Assembly (NCBI GenBank): GCA_031265025.1 | Contig: JAISDF010000083.1 | Coordinates: 1-11,544 of the forward strand | Origin: Spirochaetaceae bacterium | GTDB taxonomy: Bacteria > Spirochaetota > Spirochaetia > Treponematales > Breznakiellaceae | Length of the DNA stretch: 11,544 nt | Reading direction: 5' to 3' | Shown: positions 1 through 6,120 of the stretch, in pieces | How the letters are laid out: every line of letters begins with the position of its first letter | Position numbering within the stretch: position 1 is the stretch's first letter | The notes under the pieces: model-generated | What the model saw: only the letters and a program-made list of their open reading frames with translations | Told to the model about the DNA's origin: nothing | Databases searched by the model: none | Translations under genes and position numbers: made by a program

Positions 1-248
1 AGGTGTCCCCGGACCCGCAGGAGCATGCCGTCCTTGGGCTCGAAGGTCAGGTTACGGATCTGGTTTTTAAACATCACCGCGGAAATCGCCGCCCCCGCGT
101 CTTTGAGGGTAAAGTACAGATGCCCCGTGCTGGAGGGCCGGTAGTTGGAAAGCTCTCCCTCCACCACCAGGGAGCCGAAGCCGTCTTCCAGGGTTTGGCG
201 TATCCTGCCGGTGAGTTCGGTTACGGTTAGTTTGCGGGACGCGTCCAT
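1..248 (-). CDS. xseA: Exodeoxyribonuclease VII large subunit, N-terminal part (runs off the left edge)
   Basis: This is the first 82 codons of the large subunit of exonuclease VII, which with XseB degrades single-stranded DNA in the cytoplasm. The reverse-strand reading frame is open from the ATG at 246-248 to the window edge. It shows the N-terminal OB-fold of the family: an opening LTVTELTGRIRQTLE segment, then VVEGELSNYRPSSTGHLYF, then TLKDAGAAISAVMFKN and PKDGMLLRVRGHL. The SGHLYFTLKD and AVMF motifs are the usual family signature. The start fits the family, as the conserved VTEL motif normally lies within the first dozen residues. No Shine-Dalgarno sequence is seen before this ATG, but a TATACT hexamer ends 8 bases before it. 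A receptor-gene remnant on the same strand ends about 50 bases upstream. The identification rests on motif recognition and is strong; the rest of the protein is not visible. Confidence 0.9.
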   Translation of the reverse strand, partial: MDASRKLTVTELTGRIRQTLEDGFGSLVVEGELSNYRPSSTGHLYFTLKDAGAAISAVMFKNQIRNLTFEPKDGMLLRVRGH

Positions 249-255
249 GGGGAGC

Positions 256-261
256 AGTATA
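256..261 (-). promoter_or_regulatory. Possible -10 element for xseA
   Basis: The reverse strand reads TATACT here, close to the sigma-70 -10 consensus, with only seven bases (GCTCCCC) between it and the xseA ATG. Transcription from it would begin at or beside the start codon, giving a leaderless or nearly leaderless mRNA. The expected -35 position (about 279-284) reads TTCCCC on the minus strand, a poor match, so this is a tentative call. Confidence 0.3.
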
Positions 262-278
262 GCAGAAGGAGGGAGGAA

Positions 279-428
279 GGGGAAGTCATGCGCCCTATTA
301 CTGCCTCCCAAATATGGCCCGCAGGCGGAGGGTAAGGTTCATGCCCGGCATGGGGTATTCGGCAAAAGGACCTGTGCAGAGCGTTAAGCATATTGCGGAC
401 CGCTTCAAAAACGGTAACGTGGCTCCCT
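279..428. repeat. Left copy of a ~150-bp direct repeat (receptor 3' end)
   Basis: This segment aligns in the same orientation with 11205-11353. By eye the coding part (295-428 against 11221-11353) differs at about 12 positions plus a one-base insertion, roughly 90% identity. The 16 bases just before it (279-294 against 11205-11220) match at about 12 positions. The similarity ends abruptly after GGCTCCCT at 428. It is one of two flanks bracketing the PTS cluster. Confidence 0.85.
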
Positions 429-457
429 TTACGGAAGCGATAAGCTGGAACAGGCAA
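298..457 (-). pseudogene. Remnant of the 3' end of a TonB-dependent receptor gene
   Basis: On the minus strand this stretch encodes a broken copy of the last strands of a TonB-dependent receptor barrel. Reading from 418 downward gives GSHVTVFEAVRNMLNAL, which matches GSHVTVFGAVRNMLNAL of the intact receptor end at the right edge. An extra A in the run at 363-366 (four A where the right copy has three) then shifts the frame. In the corrected frame the end reads EYPMPGMNLTLRLRAIFGRQ followed by TAA at 298-300, against a GKQE ending in the intact copy. Upstream of about 428 the similarity to the intact receptor stops, so at most the last 44 or so codons remain. It has no start and no barrel upstream, and cannot make a working receptor. 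It lies directly before xseA on the same strand. Confidence 0.8.
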
Positions 458-500
458 GCAGTATTATTAACATTGTATTAAAATTGCCACAATAGACCCG

Positions 501-519
501 GAATGAAATAGCGGCATTC
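501..519. promoter_or_regulatory. Small dyad upstream of the PTS promoter
   Basis: GAATG at 501-505 and CATTC at 515-519 form an inverted repeat with a 9-base centre. A second imperfect dyad, CAAAA at 519-523 and TTTTG at 530-534, abuts it. The pair lies just upstream of the candidate -35 hexamer at 532-537, where an activator of the MtlR type would bind. The arms are only 5 bases long and could be chance. Confidence 0.25.
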
Positions 520-531
520 AAAATCGAATTT

Positions 532-561
532 TTGTTGCGGGTTTAAAAGAAAGGGTATACA
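532..561 (+). promoter_or_regulatory. Candidate promoter of the PTS cluster
   Basis: TTGTTG at 532-537 and TATACA at 556-561 are separated by 18 bases and sit about 47 bases upstream of the EIIB start. The -10 hexamer is a fair match; the -35 matches only in its TTG half, as expected for a promoter needing an activator. This is the best candidate in the 150-base AT-rich stretch between the receptor remnant and the first gene. A start near 568 would leave a leader of about 40 bases. Confidence 0.4.
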
Positions 562-580
562 GTTTGGCAATAACACAAAG

Positions 581-602
581 CGCGGCAGAGACCGCGGGGG
601 AG
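581..602 (+). promoter_or_regulatory. GC hairpin abutting the EIIB ribosome binding site
   Basis: CGCGG at 581-585 can pair with CCGCG at 592-596 around a 6-base loop. The hairpin runs into the purine-rich ribosome binding site at 596-602 (GGGGGAG), which lies 5 bases before the ATG at 608. It could reduce ribosome access to the first gene. The stem is only 5 bp, so the role is uncertain. Confidence 0.3.
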
Positions 603-607
603 TTGCT

Positions 608-907
608 ATGAACGTATTGGCGGTATGTGGCTTGGGTATCGGCTCAAGCGTGATGTTAAAAATCAACGTGGGGAAAATACTGGATGAACTGGGGGTCAAG
701 GGCTATCAGCTCAACGTTGCTGATATCGGAACGGCAAAGTCCATTCCGTTCGATATGGTCGTGACTTCGGTTGAACTGGCTGATGTTCTCAAGAAAGGAA
801 TTCCGCCGGAAAAGCATTTCAGAATACTGTCGATTAATAATTTCATCAGTAAGGATGAAATGAGAATTAAGGTTGCGGATTGCCTGAAACAGATGGAAGC
901 AATCTGA
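608..907 (+). CDS. PTS EIIB component, ascorbate/lactivicin (SgaB/UlaB) type
   Basis: A 99-residue cytoplasmic phosphotransferase domain that takes phosphate from EIIA and passes it to the substrate held in EIIC. The N-terminus reads MNVLAVCGLGIGSSVMLKIN, a match to the CGNGQGSSMIMKMKV loop of E. coli UlaB as I recall it; Cys7 is the phosphorylated residue. The length is normal for a stand-alone UlaB-type domain. It starts at an ATG with GGGGGAG five bases upstream. It is the first gene of the cluster and is followed after 58 bases by its EIIC partner. Family assignment is secure; the substrate is not determined. Confidence 0.92.
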   Translation: MNVLAVCGLGIGSSVMLKINVGKILDELGVKGYQLNVADIGTAKSIPFDMVVTSVELADVLKKGIPPEKHFRILSINNFISKDEMRIKVADCLKQMEAI

Positions 908-953
908 ACAGGTTTCGTTTAAACTAACTCCGTTTGTGCGGGGTGTATGCTGT

Positions 954-960
954 GAGGAGG
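954..960 (+). promoter_or_regulatory. Ribosome binding site fixing the EIIC start
   Basis: GAGGAGG lies five bases before the ATG at 966. This selects 966 over an in-frame GTG at 936, whose extra ten residues (RGVCCEEEK and so on) are charged and unlike the family N-terminus. Confidence 0.75.
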
Positions 961-965
961 AGAAG

Positions 966-2249
966 ATGAGTTTTATTTGGCTTCTTATCAATGATTTTCT
1001 TACGGATTCGTTGATTCTTATCGGCCTGGTGGTGTTGGTAGGACTTTTAGTTCAGAAGAAACCCGCTGATCAGGTTATTATCGGAACCCTTAAAACTATT
1101 ATGGGTGTTATTATTCTGAATACCGGCGCCGGCGTTATGGCAGGCGTCATCGGTTCTTATCTGGCGCCCCTGATGACCAGGGCTTTTAATGCCCAGGGAC
1201 TGGTTCCCATGACGACATCGGTTGTAAGCCTGGCAACGGCTGAGTACGGGACTACGGTTGCGTATATCATTGTCGGCGCTTTTATTGTCAACCTGATTCT
1301 GGCCCGCTTTACCCCGCTGAAGTATATCTTCCTTGCGGGCCATCACTTTCTTTATGTGGCCGCGGCCATAGCGGTAGCCTTTGCCTCTGCCGGCGTGTTC
1401 GGAATCAGGGCGGTCGTCATCGGATCGCTTATTGCAGGCTTTGCCTACGCGGCCCTTCCTGCCATTAACAATAAGTTTATGCGGAAGATAACCGGCGACC
1501 AGCCCCTGGCTATGGGACATTTCGGCGCCACCGGTTACTGGCTTGCGGGCAACGCGGGAAAAATCTTTGCCAAGGACCAGGCCAACAGCACGGAAAACCT
1601 CAAGCTCCCCGGAGCGTTCAGCTTTGCCAAAGAAATTGTCTGCGCCGCGACGCTGATTATCGTTATACTCCTGGCCGTCTGCGTGACCCTTACCGGATAC
1701 AGATTCCTGGAAACAGACCTTAATGTCTCCAAAAATGTGGTTTCCTTTATTTTGATTCAGGGCATAACCTTCGGCGCCGGCCTCACGATACTGCTCCAGG
1801 GCGTCCGCATGATGGTTGCCGAAATACTTACCGCTTTTGAGGGCATAGCGTCAAAGATAGTTCCCAACGCGGTGCCCGCCCTTGACTGCCCGGTGGTGTT
1901 TCCCTATGCCCCTAACGCGGTGCTCATCGGCTTTGTTTCCGCCACGGTGGCGGGGATTCTGACCTCCATTGTCTTCGGTTTTGCGGTCGGCGTGGCGGTA
2001 GTTCCCCCGGTCATCGAATTCTTCTTTATGGGCGGAGCCGGCGGCGTATTCGGCAATTCCCAGGGCGGGGTAAAGGGCGCCATACTTGGCGGAGCCATTC
2101 AGGGCGTGCTTTTTATCATACTGCCCTATTGTTATTTTGCCGCCTGCGGTTCTATCCTCGCTGCCCACAGTTTTACTGTGGTGGATCCTGACTTTGTGTG
2201 GTCGGGGCTCATTGCCAACGGAATAGGCCGTATTCTTTCAGGTTTCTAG
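966..2249 (+). CDS. PTS EIIC permease, ascorbate-type (UlaA/SgaT family)
   Basis: A 427-residue inner-membrane permease, very hydrophobic throughout, with about ten to eleven membrane segments. It binds the substrate on the outside and delivers it to phospho-EIIB. Several blocks match E. coli UlaA as I recall it: TLKTIMGVIILNTGAGVM near residue 40, NLKLPGAFS near residue 208, LQGVRMMVAEILTAFEGI near 277 and ALDCPVVFPYAPNAVLIGF near 305. Asp307 in the last block corresponds to a substrate-contacting Asp of UlaA. The UlaA motif GHQQQ appears here as GHFGA (His185, Phe186), so the binding site is altered. The protein is slightly shorter than UlaA (465). Family membership is firm; the substrate is likely a sugar acid or similar, probably not ascorbate. 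Confidence 0.93.
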   Translation: MSFIWLLINDFLTDSLILIGLVVLVGLLVQKKPADQVIIGTLKTIMGVIILNTGAGVMAGVIGSYLAPLMTRAFNAQGLVPMTTSVVSLATAEYGTTVAYIIVGAFIVNLILARFTPLKYIFLAGHHFLYVAAAIAVAFASAGVFGIRAVVIGSLIAGFAYAALPAINNKFMRKITGDQPLAMGHFGATGYWLAGNAGKIFAKDQANSTENLKLPGAFSFAKEIVCAATLIIVILLAVCVTLTGYRFLETDLNVSKNVVSFILIQGITFGAGLTILLQGVRMMVAEILTAFEGIASKIVPNAVPALDCPVVFPYAPNAVLIGFVSATVAGILTSIVFGFAVGVAVVPPVIEFFFMGGAGGVFGNSQGGVKGAILGGAIQGVLFIILPYCYFAACGSILAAHSFTVVDPDFVWSGLIANGIGRILSGF

Positions 2250-2268
2250 GAAACAGGGACAGGCTGTT

Positions 2269-2892
2269 ATGGAACTTATTGACATCAGCCAGGCTCTTGA
2301 GCCCGGCATGGTAAAGTATCAGAGCCTTAATGACTTTAGTGTTGAGTGGCAGAGACATTACAGCCTGGGATCCCGCATGGCCCTGTCGACGATCAGTATG
2401 CCCAGTCACCTGGGCACCCACATAGACGCTCCCTTTCATTTTATTGAGGGCGGTAAAAAAACAGACGGCATAGGTCTTGAAAAACTCTGCGGGGAAGCGC
2501 AGCTTATTGACGGCCGCGGGGAGGCTTCCCTGGACCGGAGTTTTTTTGAAGCCCTTGCGATCCGCGCCCCGAGGATACTTATTAAAACCGACAATACGGA
2601 AAAGCTTAAAACAGGGGCCGATTTTGACAATGTGTATATAACTGCTGCGGCCTGCGAATGCCTTGCGGACAGGGGCGTTGTCCTGGTGGGCTTTGATTTT
2701 TTTAACCTTGACAAGCGGGGCGACAAGTCCCGCGCCGCTCACCTGGCCCTCCTGTCCCGGGAAGTGGTTATTCTTGAAGGTCTTATGCTGGATTCGGTCC
2801 TGCCGGGCAACTATGAACTCTTCTGCCTTCCCCTTAAAGTGAAGGACCTTGAAGGGGCTCCCTGCAGGGCTGTGTTGAGGAGGGTGAATTGA
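2269..2892 (+). CDS. Cyclase-family (kynurenine formamidase-like) metal-dependent hydrolase
   Basis: A 207-residue member of the cyclase family (Pfam PF04199), which includes arylformamidase, isatin hydrolase and related metal-dependent amide, lactone or ring hydrolases. The metal-binding signature is complete: His47, His51 and Asp53 in HLGTHIDAPFHF, with His57 following. Downstream are the usual LADRGVVLVGFDFFNLD strand, a conserved His in SRAAHLALL, the acidic EGLMLDSV segment, and the closing PLKVKDLEGAPCRAVL. It probably acts in the cytoplasm, opening a ring or hydrolysing an acid derivative of the imported substrate; a lactonase-like role replacing UlaG is one possibility, but that is inference. 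It starts 19 bases after the EIIC stop with only a weak AGG at 2261-2263 upstream. Its end overlaps the next gene by four bases. Confidence 0.85.
   Translation: MELIDISQALEPGMVKYQSLNDFSVEWQRHYSLGSRMALSTISMPSHLGTHIDAPFHFIEGGKKTDGIGLEKLCGEAQLIDGRGEASLDRSFFEALAIRAPRILIKTDNTEKLKTGADFDNVYITAAACECLADRGVVLVGFDFFNLDKRGDKSRAAHLALLSREVVILEGLMLDSVLPGNYELFCLPLKVKDLEGAPCRAVLRRVN
2878..2883 (+). promoter_or_regulatory. Ribosome binding site for a TTG start
   Basis: AGGAGG lies five bases before the TTG at 2889. The perfect site and the TTGA stop/start overlap support TTG as the real start of the RmlD-like gene. Confidence 0.7.
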
Positions 2893-3761
2893 AAGCGCTG
2901 GTAACCGGGGCCTCAGGCCTTTTGGGCTGGGAAGTAGCCGACGCCTTTGAAGCGGCAGGATATCAAACGGTGCGTTTAATGGGGAGGCAGTCTATAGACA
3001 TAACCAATACCCCCGAAATTATCGGTTTTGTCGAAAAAGAAAAGCCCGACGTCATTATTCACTGCGCCGGATTCCGCGATTTAGACGAAATAGAAAAGAA
3101 CGAAGCCCAGGGTTTTGCCCTTAATGCCTTCGGAACAAAAAACATGGCCCTGGCCGCGTCGCGGACAGGCAGCAAGCTCGTATACATAAGCAGCGACGCG
3201 GTTTATGACGGCGAAAAAAAGACCGGCTATCATGAATATGATTTTCCCAATCCTGTTAATGTGTATGGCAAGAGCAAACACATGGCCGAAGAAGCGATTC
3301 GTTCCCTGTGTCAAAAATACTTTATCATAAGACCAGCCTGGCTTTTCGGACTCAAGGGGCATCGCGAAAACAATGTTATTTTTAGTATCATTGACAAAAT
3401 AAACGCCGGAGAGCAGGTTCTGGCCAGCGGCAATCAGTTTTGCAGCCCCTCCTATACCCTTGATATTGCCGAAGCCCTGGTCAAGGTTGCGTCAACTGAA
3501 TACTACGGAACCTACCTTGTTTCAAACCGGGGGGCCGCCAGCCGTTATGAGGTAAGCCGCTCCATAGCGGAATTCCTGGGCCTTGACGGGGGGAAGGTGA
3601 TAGAGGCCGAATCGGGAAAAATCCGTTTGGCCAAAAGGGCGGCGAATACGGTTTTTGAGTCCATCGCCTTTTCCCGGACCTTTGGCATTGCCATGGCTCC
3701 CTGGAAGGACGCCCTTGAACGTTGTATCGCGGCGTATAAAAAGACGGGAGCGGGAAATTGA
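2889..3761 (+). CDS. RmlD-like NAD(P)-dependent sugar reductase/epimerase (extended SDR)
   Basis: A 290-residue extended short-chain dehydrogenase resembling dTDP-4-dehydrorhamnose reductase (RmlD). The N-terminal Rossmann motif is TGASGLLG (residues 6-13). Next come PDVIIHCAGFRDLDEIEKNE, the ISSDAVYDG strand (around 100-108) with the catalytic Ser/Asp region, and the catalytic pair Tyr126 and Lys130 in NVYGKSK. PAWLFGLKG around 148 is the usual RmlD-type segment. It should reduce or epimerise a carbonyl on a sugar or sugar-acid intermediate. No other nucleotide-sugar genes are nearby, so a role in catabolism rather than rhamnose synthesis is inferred. It starts with TTG, overlapping the upstream TGA, and ends in another TTGA overlap with the next gene. 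Confidence 0.85.
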   Translation: MKALVTGASGLLGWEVADAFEAAGYQTVRLMGRQSIDITNTPEIIGFVEKEKPDVIIHCAGFRDLDEIEKNEAQGFALNAFGTKNMALAASRTGSKLVYISSDAVYDGEKKTGYHEYDFPNPVNVYGKSKHMAEEAIRSLCQKYFIIRPAWLFGLKGHRENNVIFSIIDKINAGEQVLASGNQFCSPSYTLDIAEALVKVASTEYYGTYLVSNRGAASRYEVSRSIAEFLGLDGGKVIEAESGKIRLAKRAANTVFESIAFSRTFGIAMAPWKDALERCIAAYKKTGAGN

Positions 3762-4690
3762 CCGGACTGCCAAAAATACTGGTTGCGTCAAAAACCTGCA
3801 GGGCGGTCATGGGCGATGCCGATGCGGGGGCCGCGTTTTTGCGTCATGGACTGGAAGGGGATTTTGGTTTTCTGGAAGAAAAACGGGAATCCCTCGGCGT
3901 CTATGACGGGATTATTATCGGAACCGAATTGATAGGCGAAGCGGAACTGGAAAGCATGGCGCGGGTAAGGGTAATCCACAAGTTCGGCGTTGGAGTCGAT
4001 AATATTGATCTTGCCGCGGCGCAACAACGGGGCGTTGCGGTGATGAGCATGCCGGGGATAAACAGCGGGGCCGTGGCGGAAATGGCCTTTGGCCTTATGC
4101 TGGCCGCGGCGCGGCGCATCTGCGAAGGGGACCGCTGTGTCCGCAGGGGTTCCTGGGCCAGGATAAAGGGCAGGTCCCTTTCGGAAAAAACCCTGGGGAT
4201 TATTGGAACCGGCGCCATAGGCAGGACCCTGTGCGCCCTTGTCTCGGGATTCAACATGAAGATACTGGGCTTTGACCTCGTTGAAAATAAAAACTTTACT
4301 GCCCTGGGAGGAAGGTATACCGATCTTCCGGGCTTGCTTAAAGAAGCTGATTTTATATCCGTCCATGTTCCCCTAACCGAAGAAACCCGGGGCTTGCTGG
4401 GCCGGGCGGAACTCAGGCTTGTAAAAAAAACGGCGGTCATTGTCAACGCCGCCAGAGGCGGTATTGTGGACGAAGATGCGCTTTTGGAATTTCTTGCGCA
4501 AAACAGCGGCGCCTCCGCGGCTTTTGATGTTTTGGAAGATGAGAGCGGCAGGAATAATCCTTTCAGGGAACTTGACAACGCCATCGTTACTCCCCACATA
4601 GCGGCGTATGACCATGATACTCTGGCGAGGATGTTTGACACCGCTGTCAATAATCTTGGTTCATTTTTTGGAGGCAGCAATCATGCTTAG
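3758..4690 (+). CDS. D-isomer-specific 2-hydroxyacid dehydrogenase (PGDH-like)
   Basis: A 310-residue NAD-dependent dehydrogenase of the SerA/hydroxyacid family, interconverting a 2-hydroxyacid and a 2-oxoacid. The nucleotide fold begins at LGIIGTGAIGRTLC (GxGxxG at 150-155), with Asp173 ending the second strand, which favours NAD over NADP. The catalytic set is present: Arg233 in VNAARGGIVDE, Glu262 in FDVLEDES and His280 in TPHIAAYDHD. HKFGVGVDNID near 74-84 is the typical substrate-loop region. There is no ACT or other regulatory domain, so it is a short form rather than a full SerA. It starts at TTG 3758 with GGGAG at 3746-3750 upstream, overlapping the previous stop. The substrate is unknown; with the Ldh_2 gene downstream it gives the pathway two possible redox steps at the acid end. 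Confidence 0.9.
   Translation: MTGLPKILVASKTCRAVMGDADAGAAFLRHGLEGDFGFLEEKRESLGVYDGIIIGTELIGEAELESMARVRVIHKFGVGVDNIDLAAAQQRGVAVMSMPGINSGAVAEMAFGLMLAAARRICEGDRCVRRGSWARIKGRSLSEKTLGIIGTGAIGRTLCALVSGFNMKILGFDLVENKNFTALGGRYTDLPGLLKEADFISVHVPLTEETRGLLGRAELRLVKKTAVIVNAARGGIVDEDALLEFLAQNSGASAAFDVLEDESGRNNPFRELDNAIVTPHIAAYDHDTLARMFDTAVNNLGSFFGGSNHA
4670..4674 (+). promoter_or_regulatory. Ribosome binding site fixing the EIIA start
   Basis: GGAGG lies eight bases before the ATG at 4683. It supports this start over an in-frame ATG at 4608, which would overlap the upstream gene by more than 80 bases. Confidence 0.7.
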
Positions 4691-5132
4691 CAATTTTTTG
4701 AAGAAGGATTACATTACCGTGCAGGCCGAAGCTCCTGACTGGCGCAGGGCTGTTGAAATTTCGGGAGAAAAACTCATCAGCCACGGCATTATTGAGGCGC
4801 GCTATATAGAGGGCATGATCAGCGCGGTGGAAAGGCTGGGACCTTATATCGCCATAGCCCCCGGAATAGCCATAGCCCACGCCCGGCCCGAGGACGGCGT
4901 TATCAGCTCCGGCATAGGGGTTACCACACTGATAAAACCGGTTAATTTTGGACATGAGGAGAATGATCCGATTCAGGTTATCGTTACCCTGGCGGCTTCT
5001 GATCATGATTCGCATATAGACGCTATGGGCGAACTCATGGATGCCCTTGAAAAACATCTGGATGACATAGCATCGGCTGAAACGCCTGACGCTGTTTATG
5101 CGGTATTTTTTCCGGAGTATATGCATGGCTGA
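4683..5132 (+). CDS. PTS EIIA component (fructose/mannitol/ascorbate superfamily)
   Basis: A 149-residue cytoplasmic EIIA domain that receives phosphate from HPr and hands it to EIIB. The active-site segment is PYIAIAPGIAIAHARPEDG, with His66 the phosphorylated residue. ALEKHLDDI and the final DAVYAVF strand are typical of the C-terminal half. The length fits the UlaC/MtlA-type domain. It resembles the EIIA domain at the end of the regulator in the same cluster, sharing the IAP-x-IA-x-x-HARP core and a following FGH-x-x-x-DP block. The gene is separated from EIIB and EIIC by three enzyme genes, and overlaps the genes on both sides by eight bases each. Assignment is firm; it is the obvious partner of the EIIB and EIIC upstream. 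Confidence 0.92.
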   Translation: MLSNFLKKDYITVQAEAPDWRRAVEISGEKLISHGIIEARYIEGMISAVERLGPYIAIAPGIAIAHARPEDGVISSGIGVTTLIKPVNFGHEENDPIQVIVTLAASDHDSHIDAMGELMDALEKHLDDIASAETPDAVYAVFFPEYMHG

Positions 5133-6102
5133 GCGCAAATCCATCGAAACCGTAAAAAAAGAAATCCTCGACGCCCTCTGCGCCGCCGGAGCGGACAGGG
5201 ACCGTGCGCTCCTGGTTGCCGAGTCCCTGGCTTTTGCCGACGCCAGGGGCACCAGGTCCCACGGCCTCAATATGCTTGACGCGTATCTTGAAAGGATCAG
5301 GCAGGGGGGGATAAACCTTGGGGCAAAAACCACCATAGTCCGGGAGACGGGCAGTTCTGTTGTAATGGACTGTAACGGCGGATTCGGACAGACCGGCGTA
5401 CAGGACTTGATGGACAGGCTGCTTGAAAAGGTCAAAGACCAAAGCATAGTCTGCGGCTCAGTGAAAAATATAAACCACTGCGGCGCCCTGGCTTTTTATA
5501 CCCGCCGCGCCGCGGAGAAGGGGTACATAAGTTTTTTGTTTGCCAACGCAAATCCGACGGTGGCGCCCTTTGGTTCTATGGAAGCGGCGCTGGGAACTAA
5601 TCCCTTTTCTATCGGCCTTCCCTTTGGCGAGAAGCCCCTGACGCTGGATATGGCAACCAGCGCCGTTGCGAAGGCAAAGATATACCAGGCGGCAAAGGAG
5701 GGAAAAAAGATCGATCCTTCCTGGGCCCTTGACGCCGGCGGCGTCCCCACCGACGACCCCGCAAAGGCGATCAACGGAGTCCTTACGGCAATGGCCGGCC
5801 CCAAGGGATACGGCATCGCCATTGCGGTAGAGGTTCTTGCGGGCGTTCTTTCAGGCGGCGGCATTACCGGCGAAGTCAATTCGGTGCACAAAAATCCCCA
5901 GGCGGGAATGAACTCCGGCGCCTTCGGCATACTGGTTGATATTCACGCCTTTATGCCGGCTGAGGAGTATACGGCGCGCATGGGCAGGCTGATTGCCGAA
6001 ATAAAATCGGCGAAACCCCAGCCGGGCAAGAAAATCTATCTGCCCGGCGAGATTGAAGACAGTAATTATGATGCCGCTTTACAGTCCGGCATTGAATATT
6101 AG
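5125..6102 (+). CDS. Ldh_2 family (malate/L-lactate/2,3-diketogulonate reductase-type) dehydrogenase
   Basis: A 325-residue NAD(P)-dependent oxidoreductase of the Ldh_2 family, which is unrelated in fold to ordinary lactate dehydrogenase and includes DlgD (2,3-diketo-L-gulonate reductase), AllD, ComC and piperideine-2-carboxylate reductase. Visible signatures are GTRSHGLNMLDAYL with His46, SVKNINHCGALAFYTRRA with His118, GTNPFSIGLP near 157 and LDMATSAVAKAK near 174. The Gly-rich GPKGYGIAI stretch near 222 is also typical. It likely acts on a 2-oxo acid in the cytoplasm. The ATG at 5125 is chosen because GGAG at 5114-5117 lies seven bases upstream and the protein start (MAERKSIETVKKEIL) fits the family. 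It overlaps the EIIA gene by eight bases. The exact substrate cannot be told from the sequence. Confidence 0.88.
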   Translation: MAERKSIETVKKEILDALCAAGADRDRALLVAESLAFADARGTRSHGLNMLDAYLERIRQGGINLGAKTTIVRETGSSVVMDCNGGFGQTGVQDLMDRLLEKVKDQSIVCGSVKNINHCGALAFYTRRAAEKGYISFLFANANPTVAPFGSMEAALGTNPFSIGLPFGEKPLTLDMATSAVAKAKIYQAAKEGKKIDPSWALDAGGVPTDDPAKAINGVLTAMAGPKGYGIAIAVEVLAGVLSGGGITGEVNSVHKNPQAGMNSGAFGILVDIHAFMPAEEYTARMGRLIAEIKSAKPQPGKKIYLPGEIEDSNYDAALQSGIEY

Positions 6103-6120
6103 GCTTATTGAGGAGTTATC

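Noticed and set aside
3..230. Plus-strand open frame at the left edge
   Set aside because: It is opposite the xseA coding sequence, whose OB-fold motifs are clear.
227..457. Minus-strand frame of 76 residues as an independent small protein
   Set aside because: Its first part matches the receptor C-terminus and then shifts frame at an extra A; it is a decayed receptor end, not a new gene.
608..2249. Ascorbate (ula) operon
   Set aside because: The permease and EIIB are of that family, but UlaD, UlaE, UlaF and UlaG are absent, the binding motif differs and the enzymes present belong to other families.
3901..4680. Long minus-strand open frame opposite the hydroxyacid dehydrogenase
   Set aside because: It lies wholly opposite a gene with complete catalytic motifs, has a low-complexity Ser/Pro/Ala-rich product and no recognisable domain. 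The same applies to the long minus-strand frames at 4647-5447 and 7834-8718.
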